NCBI RefSeq assembly: GCF_030864355.1
Contig: NC_083396.1
Span: 868,001-932,000, forward strand
Reading direction: 5' to 3'
DNA length: 64,000 bases
From: Cutaneotrichosporon cavernicola
Lineage: Eukaryota; Basidiomycota; Tremellomycetes; Trichosporonales; Trichosporonaceae
Shown here: positions 23,588 through 33,203 of the stretch, piece by piece
How positions within the stretch are numbered: position 1 is the first letter of the stretch
Layout of the letters: the number at the start of each line of letters is the position of its first letter
The notes under the pieces: model-generated
Told to the model about the DNA's origin: nothing
Seen by the model: the letters and a program-made list of their open reading frames with translations, nothing else
The model's database searches: none
Position numbers and translations under genes: made by a program

Positions 23588-24868
23588 TTAAAAGTCCTCG
23601 TCGAGAGCAAAAGCGCGCTTTGAGGTGGCGGTAGCAGAGTCCTGCCCGACCGACTGGTTGACGCCCGACTTTGAGTACGCCGAGACGCGCGACTCGAAGA
23701 AGTTTGCCTTGCCCTGGAGCGAGATCATCTCCATAAAGTCGAAGGGGTTAGTCGAGTTCCAGATCTTGGGGTTGCCAAGGGCAACGAGGAGGCGGTCCGC
23801 AACAAACTCAATGTACTGGCACATGAGCTTGGCGTTCATGCCGATGAGCGAGACGGGGAGGGCGTCGGTGAGGAACTCCTGCTCGATCTCGACGGCCTCC
23901 TTGATGATGCTGGCGATGAGGTCGGGGTGCGGGCGGCGGCGGAGGTGCGTGAAGAGGAGACAGGCAAAGTCGGTGTGGAGACCTTCGTCGCGCGAGATGA
24001 GCTCGTTCGAGAAGGTGAGGCCGGGCATGAGGCCACGCTTCTTGAGCCAGAAGATGGAGGCAAACGAGCCCGAGAAGAAGATGCCCTCGACGGCAGCGAA
24101 TGCGATCAGGCGCTCGGCAAACGACGAAGAGTCGTCAGAGATCCATCGGAGGGCCCAGTCGGCCTTCTTCTTAATGCAGGGAATGGTGTCAATCGCCTTG
24201 AAGAGGTAGTTGCGGCGGGCACCGTCGCGGATGTAGGTGTCGATGAGGAGCGAGTAGGTCTCCGAGTGGATGTTCTCCATCATGATCTGGAAGCCGTAGA
24301 ATGTCTTGGCCTCGGCGATCTGGACCTCACCGCAGAAGCGCTCAACCAAGTTCTCGTTGACGATGCCGTCCGACGCGGCGAAGAACGCGAGCACATGCTC
24401 GATAAAGTAGCGCTCGTTGTCGTTGAGCTTGTTGTCCCAGTCGTGGAGGTCCGGGGCGAGGTTGATCTCCTCGGCGGTCCAGAACGACGCCTGGGCCTTC
24501 TTGTACATCTGCCAAATCTTGAGGTCAGCCTTACTCGACGCGTCCTGGCATGTGGCATGAGGCCCCGAAAACTCAAAACTCACCTCGCGGAACTTGATGG
24601 GGAACAGCACAAAGCGGTCTGTCGATTCCTTGAGGAGAGGCTCGTCCTTTTCCTCGCAGAAAACATCGCCGACGAAGCGCTTACGGAGCTCAGTCTCGGT
24701 GGGTTTCTCAGCTACAACGACCTCCTTGACGACCTCGTCGTCCTTGATGCCAGCCTCGGCGGCAGCTGCGGCCTTGAGCTTGGCCATAACGTCGGTCTTG
24801 ACTGGCGTGTTGAGGCTGACGTTCTCGAGGGCCGACGCAGCGACCTTGGAGGGGGTGACGGTGGACAT
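23588..24868 (-). CDS. RNR2: Ribonucleotide reductase small subunit
   Basis: The R2 subunit carries the diiron-tyrosyl radical that drives reduction of ribonucleotides to dNTPs. Exons (minus) 24584-24868 and 23588-24517 give 404 residues. Iron-ligand and radical regions are seen in [53 protein letters not shown] and [16 protein letters not shown]. The C-terminal FALDEDF is the tail that docks on the large subunit. The 66-nt intron 24518-24583 is a multiple of three without stops, so the frame stays open through it; removing it joins FPIKFRE to [18 protein letters not shown], as in all R2 proteins. Upstream ACGCGT boxes fit S-phase control. Confidence 0.96.
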   Translation of the reverse strand: MSTVTPSKVAASALENVSLNTPVKTDVMAKLKAAAAAEAGIKDDEVVKEVVVAEKPTETELRKRFVGDVFCEEKDEPLLKESTDRFVLFPIKFREVSFEFSGPHATCQDASSKADLKIWQMYKKAQASFWTAEEINLAPDLHDWDNKLNDNERYFIEHVLAFFAASDGIVNENLVERFCGEVQIAEAKTFYGFQIMMENIHSETYSLLIDTYIRDGARRNYLFKAIDTIPCIKKKADWALRWISDDSSSFAERLIAFAAVEGIFFSGSFASIFWLKKRGLMPGLTFSNELISRDEGLHTDFACLLFTHLRRRPHPDLIASIIKEAVEIEQEFLTDALPVSLIGMNAKLMCQYIEFVADRLLVALGNPKIWNSTNPFDFMEMISLQGKANFFESRVSAYSKSGVNQSVGQDSATATSKRAFALDEDF

Positions 24869-25095
24869 TGTGTGTGTCTCGAGGGTGTAGGCAGTAGAGG
24901 TATGAGAGGGAGAGATACAGGTCCAAGATGGAGCAGGTGGAGCTGGGGCAGTGGGTGTTGGGTTGGGTTGGGGGGAGGTAAAATGATGAATGGAGGGACT
25001 GAGACGGGATGGTTTATATGTAGTAGAGGCGCGCAGTTCAAAGTGAGTTGGTCAGGGGTTAAACTGTATGGTCATTTGGTCATAGCGCAGGTGGG

Positions 25096-25101
25096 ACGCG
25101 T
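25096..25101. promoter_or_regulatory. ACGCGT (MCB-like) box, RNR2-proximal
   Basis: ACGCGT, the MCB core bound by MBF in yeasts, lies 228 bp upstream of the RNR2 ATG. A second one is at 25233-25238. MBF control of RNR genes is well established in ascomycete yeasts; use here is inferred. Confidence 0.45.
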
Positions 25102-25420
25102 CCAGATTGACTTTGGGTGCGAGTTTGGTGAAATTGGTGAAAGGCTGGTCATGTTTGCCCTTTACTTTGTCGCAGATCACGGTCAAGCAGCCAATATTCT
25201 TACCAGTATCACGTGATTTGATCTTGAAAGCAAACGCGTCCTGAGCGCCCAAGCGTCATTACGCTCATGTCGACGCGATGCGCGTCTGCTCGAGTTGCCG
25301 CATCCCCCGCAAGCCCGCAACCCGACAACCCTACAGTTTCGGCCGACCACGACGTTACTCATGCACTACAGGAAAAGAAGAGTCCGAATGGCACCATATC
25401 GATTCATGTGCAACAAGAGG

Positions 25421-25614
25421 CTAGAGGGCGTAAGGACTGGGCCAAGGCCGATCAGGGACCGGATGGTTGACTGGATCATGGTCAACCTTGTGGCTTGGCG
25501 GCACTGGGTGGGCACCCAACTGGCAGGCCGCTTCACAGCACAGGCCTTTTTTGACCCTCCCTTTTGAATTTGCCGGCCGACATTGATCTGACGCGCGGTG
25601 GAGGTGGCTGGTCA
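25421..25614 (+). repeat. Degenerate dispersed repeat, copy A
   Basis: Shares in the same order with copy B at 26653-26814: CTAGAGGGCG, a CAAGGCC...GATCAGGG block, a GGATGG/AGATGG...TGACTGGAT block, TTTTTT-GACCCTCCC, ATTGATCT...ACGCG, and GGTGG...GTGGCTGGTCA. It is longer than copy B by insertions in the middle. There is no coding frame. It may be the remnant of a small mobile element or a local duplication. Confidence 0.6.
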
Positions 25615-26652
25615 TCTAGCCATAGGGGATACGGAATCTGTGGCGCGAGCTATGGCCTCGACACACATCAAGCAATGTTGCGCTTGGTCTTTCTAACTCT
25701 ACATTACATACGCAGTGCAGAGCAGCGCTGGGCGTGCGCCGCCGTGTCGCTAAGCCAAACCATCGCGCCATACACCCTCGAACGTGGACCTTGAAAAGCC
25801 AGATGCTCCATTCTATTAATTGAATCGCATCCAAAGTTTTGTGCGCGCTCGCCACCTCCACCCCCGCGTTCGAGGCGCTCGTTGGCCCTAAGTGCACGGA
25901 CCATCAACTCGCCTTCTTACGGCTGGAACATGAGAGGCCACATTGCGGATCTGGGATCTGGGAGGGGCGACGCACGCGCCAGCTGTGGTCTCAGACCCCC
26001 CAGCTGCTGGCCTCCCAAGCTGACGCATCTCATCACTTCCATTCTCACCCTCGAGCCACCTTATTCTCCAGCCTCAGACCAACTCGTTATGCTGGCCAGC
26101 ACGTTATACGCATCTCAGTCAGTCGTCATACTGTGCCCGCTGCTCACGGTCGGTGGTCAAGAACAACAGTACAAGCTGGGCTGATCGCACCACACCTTGC
26201 TCCACCACTCCGACACCCAGGCCACGATCTACCAGCAGACCACCTGACGCGTTCGGCAGCAGCACAGGGCTACAACGCGCCGGCGGCGCTCAAGGCCAAG
26301 CCGAGCTCTCGACTGCCATATCGTCCTTCCACCAGGTATTGAGCAGGGGGTGGAGATCTCGACAGGATAAGGTTTGTCACACTCCGACAAGGTCAGATCA
26401 ATGGTTGCAGGTAGACAGCCAACACAAGTGGACTCTTCACGTGTGTGATCCTACAAAGTTAGACGCGTCTCCTAGATGACATCATGTTTTCAGGGGTGAA
26501 ACCAACTCGACTGCCTTGGACATGCGATCGGACATGCACTCGCATTGGGCCCGACGAAACAGAATGTAAGAGTACAAAGTGCCAACGTGCCAAGGTCTAG
26601 TCTGTGGATCTGAGACAGCTTGGATGTCTGTAGTGAGCTCAGTGACCAGCGA

Positions 26653-26814
26653 CTAGAGGGCGCAAAAGGTAGCGCAAGGCCAGGATCAGGGTCAGATGGA
26701 TGACTGGATGGGTTGGTCGGCTTTTTCCGACCCTCCCCCCTTGCGCCCTTGTATAGGAATAGTAAATAGGGGCTGAGATTGATCTTTTACGCGTGGGTGG
26801 AGGGTGGCTGGTCA
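26653..26814 (+). repeat. Degenerate dispersed repeat, copy B
   Basis: Second copy of the element at 25421-25614, about 1.2 kb away and in the same orientation. The MSH6-proximal ACGCGT box lies inside this copy; copy A has ACGCGC at the matching place. Confidence 0.6.
26789..26794. promoter_or_regulatory. ACGCGT (MCB-like) box, MSH6-proximal
   Basis: ACGCGT 241 bp upstream of the MSH6 ATG. Further copies lie at 26463-26468 (inside the palindrome AGACGCGTCT), at 26247-26252, and at 27103-27108 in MSH6 intron 1. Confidence 0.45.
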
Positions 26815-27034
26815 GCTGGTTACTTTACAGTGGTGGCCAAAAGCTCTGACTGGTGGCTAGCTGGATCAGGTTGGGGGCAACCGACGTGACTTTCCTTTAC
26901 CCTACCATTACTAACTAGTTTCATTTCCCTCTCAGCTCTGTACCATCTTGCTCCTTGCCTCACTCCAGTCACTTCGGCCGACGTCTTCTTGGCGTCTCTT
27001 TCCTCCTCTTATCGCACGCCCCTATTCACCTGCC

Positions 27035-30000
27035 ATGGGAAAGACCAATACGCAAAGCAGGTAAGTGCAACACCTGTCATCTGGGACGCGACTGTCCTTC
27101 CAACGCGTCCATCGCTCATGCCCAGTGTCAAGCAGACCACGCTCAGCTCCTTCTTCGGCGTGCCCAAGAAGGGGCCGGCACCACCCAAGCCTCCAACGCC
27201 GGCACCATCCAAGGTGAGCCGTGCGCCGGCAGCGTCATCACCGCCGTCCTCGTCGCTCAACACCCCGCCGTCGGATCCCATCGACTCGCCCTCCCTGCCT
27301 TCCCTTCCCAAGCGAACGAGGAAGGAGCCAACCATTGTCGACGTTGACGATGACCCTCTCACTCCCCCGCCTGCTGTGGAGTCTCCCAAGAAGCCCGCAC
27401 CGGTGATGGATGAGCCGATGGATGTCGACGATGACGACGGGTCCCCGCTTGTGTCTGTGAGTAACCTGTCGTCACCTTCCTCCTTCCCCCTTTCCCCGTA
27501 CCAGCTGACGGGGCCAGAGACGTAGAGCCAAACGAAGGGTCGTGTACGTTGAGTCAGACGCGTCTAGCGATGAAGACGCCACTAAGGGTGAGCTCGTCTA
27601 TGTGCACAATAACTGACAATAGCGAATAGCCGCAAGCCGCGGAAGACCCTCAGGACCGACAACTCTGACGACGAGTTCGTCTTCGACGCGAACGACGACG
27701 CCGCGATGGGTGAGCTGCGTGGCGATCTACTACTAACGCTCAGCTGCGGCCGCCGACGAGTACGACGCCATTATCTCGGACGCCCCTTCTCCATCTATCG
27801 CATCCGCCTCGTCCCGCTCCATGTCACCCGTTAAGCAGCCCGCACGGAGGAAGGGTGGATTCACCGCGCCGAAGTCTGTCCCTAAGAAGGCGACTACCTC
27901 TTGGAACAGCTCCGGTGACTCGACGCCGCTGTCTTCCTCGTCTCGTGCCGCGCCTGCAGTGTCGCGTACGGGCTCCTCAGGCGGTGGCGCCAACCTCTTC
28001 CTGACGGCAGCGGAACGGAAAAAGATCCAGGCCAAGGAGGACAAGCGCGAGTCCGAAACCTGCTTCTCTTTCCTCAACGACGTCAAGGACAAGGACGGCA
28101 ACCGACCAGACGACCCGGAATACGACCCTCGGACCATCTACATCCCAAGCAGAGCGTGGCGTGAGTTCACGCCCTTTGAGAAGCAGTTCTGGGAGATTAA
28201 GCAGAACCATTACGACACGGTTCTCTTTTTCCAGAAGGGCAAGTTCTACGAGTTGTACGAGAACGACGCGATGATCGGACACCAGGAGTTCGACCTCAAG
28301 CTAACCGATCGCGTCAAAATGAAGATGGTCGGTGTGCCTGAACAGACGTTCGAGTTCTGGGCCGCAAAGTTCCTCGCAGCGGGCTACAAGGTCGGCAAGG
28401 TCGAACAAGCCGAGACTGCCATTGCGTGAGCTAATTCTTGTCGCAGCCTAGCTGACGGCAGTATGGAGATGCGCACCAAGGGTGGCGGCAAGGAAATTGT
28501 GCGCCGTGAGCTCGCGCAGGTGTTCACCAACGGCACCATCGTCGATAGCTCCTATTTGACCTCTGACGAGGCCAACCATTGCGTGTCTATCAAGGTGGGT
28601 GACGTATCGTGACAGTGCTGACAACCAGGAGTACACTGGCGATGCTAGTACGCCCTCTGCTTTCGGTATTTGCGTCATGGACGCGTCGACTGGCGAGTTT
28701 AACCTCACCGCGTTCGAGGATGACATCTGTCGCACGCGCCTCGAGACCATGTTCCGCCAGATCCGTCCCAAGGAGCTTGTTTTTGCGAAGGGCAACCTCT
28801 CTGTGCCAACGACACGCTTACTCCGCAACATCCTTCCCTCAAGCACCCTGTGGCAGTCGTTCAAGCTCGACCGGGAGTTTATGTCCAAGGAGGACACTGT
28901 TGAAGCTCTCAATGAGATATTCTCTTCCGATGACTGCCCAGAGCCCGAGCTCCCTGAAGCGATCGCAAGCATGATGGACCAGTCTCTGGCCATGGAGGCG
29001 CTCGGCGGCATGATCTTCTACCTCCGCTCCCTCAACCTCGACAAGGACCTCATTTCGCAGAAGAACTTCAACATCTACGACCCAATCCGGAACGGCAAGA
29101 GCCTCGTGCTGGACGGCCAGACGCTTGCCCACATGGAGGTGCTTATGAACAACGAGGGCAGCGAAGCGGGAACTCTACTCAGCCTGCTCCAGCGCTGTTT
29201 GACGCCCTTTGGGAAACGGCTCTTCCGAATCTGGCTCACAGCACCATTGAGGGACGTGAAGGCGATCAATGAGCGGTAAGTCTGAGGACGATGGTGTTCG
29301 CTGACGACAGCCTCGACGCGGTTGACGATCTGATTTCGAACCCTGGCTTTACTGGGCAGTTTACGCAGCTCGTCAGAGGCATGTCGGACCTCGAGGTGAG
29401 CCTTGTCCTCGGTTTACGCTTACAGTCAGCGCCTCGTCTCGCGTATCCACGCGGGCTCTATTCGCCAGGCTGACTTCCTCAAGGTTGTGGACCAGTTCAA
29501 CAACATCCAGGTGGCGATGGATAGACTTGTTGCCGACGCTGAGCAGTTCGACTCCTCGAGCGTCCTCGGCCTCCTCCGCAGCGCGCCCGACCTGTCTGCG
29601 ACGATTGCCCACATCAAGTCAATGTATGAAACTGAGAAGACTGACAAGACGATTACGATTCTGCCTAGGCCAGGCGCTGATCCCGACTGCGACGAGGCTG
29701 ACGAGGCTGTCCAGGAGATTGAGGACAAGTTTGAGTCGCTCCTGCCACAGATGATGAAGACGTTGAGGTGAGTACTCGGCTCGGAACATGCTCACACGCA
29801 GCACCCGTGACGTGGAATACTGGCACAGTGCGCAAGGCAACAAGGAGATCTATCAGCTGCTAGTGCCAACAAGTGCAAGCGCCAAGGTGCCCAAGAACTG
29901 GACCAAGTGTGGTGGGACAAAGGTGAGCAACACTCTGCGTCCTAGCTAACAATGCAGAAGCAATCCCGCTACATCACGCCACAGACCCAGCCCATCATCC

Positions 30001-31160
30001 GCGAGATGCAGGAGGCGCGAGAGACACAGGCTACGGCCAAGAAGAACTTCTTCCGCAAGCTCCTCGCCGAGTTTGATCGCGACCGCACTGTGTGGCTTAG
30101 CATGGTCCGTGTCATTGCCGAGCTGGACTGCCTCGTGTCCCTCGCCAAAGCGTCGTTCGACATGGACGAGCCCAAGTGCCGTCCAGAGTTTGTCGAGACG
30201 GAGCAGGCGTTCGTTGACTTTGGTGACCTGCGGCATCCGTCGATGTGTCTCCAGCGAGACTTCATCGCGAACGACGTGCAGCTGGGTGGTGACGTCGCGC
30301 GCACGACTCTGCTCACTGGCCCCAACATGGCCGGTAAGAGTACTCTCCTGCGCATGACCGCCGCCGGCGTCATCATGGCGCAGCTCGGCTGCTATGTCCC
30401 CGCAGCGCATGCTCGTTTGAGCCCAATTGATAAGATCCAGACGCGTATGGGCGCGTATGACAGTGAGCTTAAAAGTGTAGGCGGCTGCTCACTACAGACA
30501 TGTTCGCCAGCGCTAGCACCTTCAAGGTCGAGCTGGACGAGTGCTCGAAGATCCTTCGCGAGGCAGGACCCAAGTCACTTGTGATTTTGGACGAGCTTGG
30601 CCGTGGAACATCGACTTTCGACGGTATGGCCATTGCTGGTGCTGTTCTGCACCAGCTGGCTACGCACACTTTGCCGCTCGGATTCTTCGCGGTGAGCTAT
30701 TGTTTCAGGAGAGGCACGCTGACACCAGACCCATTACGGCTCGCTGACCGACGACTACGCATACCACCCCAATATCCGCAACATGCACATGCAGGTGCAC
30801 GTCGACGACTCTGACGGCGTTGTGTTCCTGTACAAGCTCATCAATGGGCATGCGGAATCATCACACGGCACTCGTGAGTTTTTGAATGTCCGACTTTAGC
30901 TCACCGCAGACGTTGCCAAGCTCGCCGGCGTTCCTCAGAACGTCATTGCACGTGCAGACGAAGTGTCGGCACAATTCTTCCAGGCATTCCAGGAGAAGCT
31001 CAAGTCGAGGCGGCAGAGTGCGCTGCCACTTCCGGCACAGGCCGACTTTGCGTGGTTGGTCAAGCTGGCCACAGGTGGAGTAGAGGAGACGACTGCGACT
31101 GTTGCGCAGCAGTTGGACGTCGTGTGCCGCGCGGCAGCGAAGTACGAGTATGCAGCGTGA
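27035..31160 (+). CDS. MSH6: DNA mismatch repair protein Msh6
   Basis: Msh6 pairs with Msh2 to form MutS-alpha, which recognises base mismatches and small loops. Fourteen exons: 27035-27060, 27126-27456, 27518-27587, 27623-27709, 27744-28425, 28462-28594, 28629-29275, 29311-29395, 29430-29767, 29802-29922, 29958-30462, 30498-30691, 30729-30873, 30910-31160. All phases agree and give 1204 residues. A PCNA-binding PIP box, QTTLSSFF, sits at residues 12-19 right after the 26-nt first exon. An acidic disordered arm follows, then the MutS mismatch-binding domain with GKFYELYE (the Phe-x-Glu motif), the lever domains, and the ATPase with Walker [11 protein letters not shown] and [25 protein letters not shown] and [10 protein letters not shown] are restored by splicing. 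Eleven of the thirteen introns are 34-37 nt. Confidence 0.96.
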
Positions 31161-31264
31161 GGTAGGACGGAAAGAGCATCATCGAGTTGTAGAGCCTTAG
31201 GTGTAACAATGCAAGTGTAAAAAACATCAGTGCTGGCTATGATACAACGTGCGGTGGCAGGATC

Positions 31265-32421
31265 CTAAACCACCTGAAGAGATCCCTGTACCAGTGGATC
31301 CTTGCGGCGTGACTTGCCGCGCTTGCGCGCCCTTCTGCTGGTGTACGGTTTGGCCTCGCCGAGGCCGTTGAGGAACGACCACTCTCCTTGCACCCACTCC
31401 TCGGCCCATCCGCTCCCGCCCCAGCCCTGCGCCGGCCTAAACTTGCGCCCCGCACGGTCGCCAGAACGGAACACAAACGACGACCCGAGGATATCCACCT
31501 CTATAGCAGGACACTGCCCGCAGAAAGCCGCATAGTCCGCAACCACATCTTCGCTCTCCTCCGGCGGCGTGTACACTGGGAACGAGATGGCGAACTGCGC
31601 ACCGTCCTTGGGAACGACGCGAACCCGCCCATCCTGATCAAGCAGCCTGAAGCTGCCGGCCGTCTCCTCGATCACAAGTCCACTGACGCCCGTGAGGGAG
31701 GCGTTGCGCGCGGCGCGGACGCGCAGCTTGGCACCCGTCAGGTCGGCCTTGACGAGCTTGCTCTGCAGTCCTTCAGGACTGAGGCCGGGCAGTAGGGATG
31801 GCCCGAGGCTCGCCGGCGCTTCGGGGGTGGGGATTGGACGTGTAGTGGGGCAAGGAGGGAGGGGGAGCAGCTGGGCCATGTACCGGCAGTGGAGGTAGTG
31901 AAGCGGGAGGAGGAGGGCATATCTGGGGTCAGCCTCGTCCCTTGGTGGGTAAAGTGGGGATGAAAAGACTAACTCAATTCGCGTCTCGTTGCCCGTGACC
32001 GCGCGCGCCTTCCTTACACTCCCGAGACCCCGCCTCCGCTTTCCTGCCACGGCCGCAGCCAGCGCCGCCTTGGTCTCAGCCAGCGCCTTCGGGTCGCCCT
32101 TATTCTTCTTGCGTCCAGTCACGAGTGTCGTGCCCGTGCTGGGAATGTCAGTTAGGAGGAGGTTCTTGCCGCTCAGTCGGGCACTGTATGTCGTCACGCC
32201 GAGACCGAGGAGAGAGGCGAGGGAGGGCGTAGATGAACCGGCGGGGTTGACTGTGCGCTGATGTCAGTTGATGGGTATGGTGAGTAGCTGGCGTGAGGGA
32301 GTCGGCTCACCTGGATCTGTGCCGCCAGGGGGCGATACAGGTCGGTAGTTACGGGCGTCGCTGCCCCTGAGGTTGGAGTCGCCGCGCCGCTCTGGCCTGA
32401 GGTTGCGCCGAGGCGCGACAT
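31265..32421 (-). CDS. POP4: RNase P/MRP protein subunit Pop4 (p29)
   Basis: Pop4/Rpp29 is an RNA-binding subunit shared by nuclear RNase P (pre-tRNA 5' processing) and RNase MRP (rRNA processing). Exons (minus) 32311-32421, 31974-32257 and 31265-31922 give 350 residues. The Sm-like p29 barrel is seen in LVKADLTGAKLRVRAARNAS, LTGVSGLVIEETAGSFRLLD and VRVVPKDGAQFAISFP. Before it lies LLLPLHYLHCRYMAQLL, the usual helix. The C-terminus is basic (SRRARKRGKSRRKDP). The 51-nt intron 31923-31973 keeps the frame open if retained. Start choice is uncertain: an in-frame ATG at 32526 adds 35 residues; I prefer 32421 because the sequence upstream of it is CT-rich and leader-like. Confidence 0.85.
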
Positions 32422-32630
32422 ATCAAGCGAGATAGACTGAGGACGCAATGGATGGAGGTAGGAGGTTAGGAAGTGGAGGTTGACCAACAAGCCGAAATTG
32501 TTGTTGTCAAGAACATGGACGCTCATTTGCTTCCGCTCCTACACTTGAGAACACGGTGGTTTTCATAATTGTACACCTCCCCCGTCAACAGCCGAGACAG
32601 ACATGAGTGTGAGCATGAACAGTACTGCTG

Positions 32631-32677
32631 GACATGCTGGACATGCTGGACATGCTGGACATTCTGAACATGCTGGA
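32631..32677. repeat. 9-bp tandem repeat (GACATGCTG)
   Basis: Five to six copies of GACATGCTG, one with changes, in the 782-bp gap between POP4 and the endonuclease IV gene. I see no gene in the rest of that gap. Confidence 0.85.
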
Positions 32678-33203
32678 CGTGAAGAAATCACTAAACGGCT
32701 CATTCTGGAATATTGTTTGGGCCAGAGTCCGACACCCTGGTCGGTGCACTGTGTGGCAGGTGGCGCGTCCACGCGCTACCAAATCAACGGATATTCTACC
32801 AAAAACATCTCTTCTGCTTGTCTCCAACCCTCCCATCTCATCCTCGGGACACAGGCGGAAATAAATACACAGAATTGCCAGGCCTGCGCATTTGTCCTAC
32901 TCATTGCGTCTCTGCCGGGGATTATGGTATTTTAACGGGTGGATGGTCGTTGATAAAACGATAAACAATGGTCGGTTCATGAAGAGTGGGTAAGTGGGTG
33001 AACTGAACCGATCTCAAAACTCCAGCCGCGCTGATCAGCTGCCGTCCGTCCCCTGAACTATGAGGTGACCCAATGATGTTGGCATTGGTGAGGGCGATGG
33101 AGCGCCACTGTCGGGGCCACTGTACCTAATACCTGCCCACCAGGTTGGGCGAAGTAAATGAGGCCCATAATGTGGGTCTCCAGTGTCCATAAACACTACT
33201 TGA

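Larger units (their letters stand above)
24869..27034. other. RNR2-MSH6 divergent intergenic region
   Basis: About 2.2 kb with no supportable gene. It contains five ACGCGT hexamers, a CACGTG at 25209-25214, and two related non-coding repeat copies in the same orientation (25421-25614 and 26653-26814). It should hold the promoters of RNR2 (leftward) and MSH6 (rightward). Confidence 0.6.

Noticed and set aside
23927..25216. 429-codon plus-strand open frame
   Set aside because: It lies antisense to RNR2, whose identity is certain; the translation is low-complexity Glu/Val/Leu-rich with no domain.
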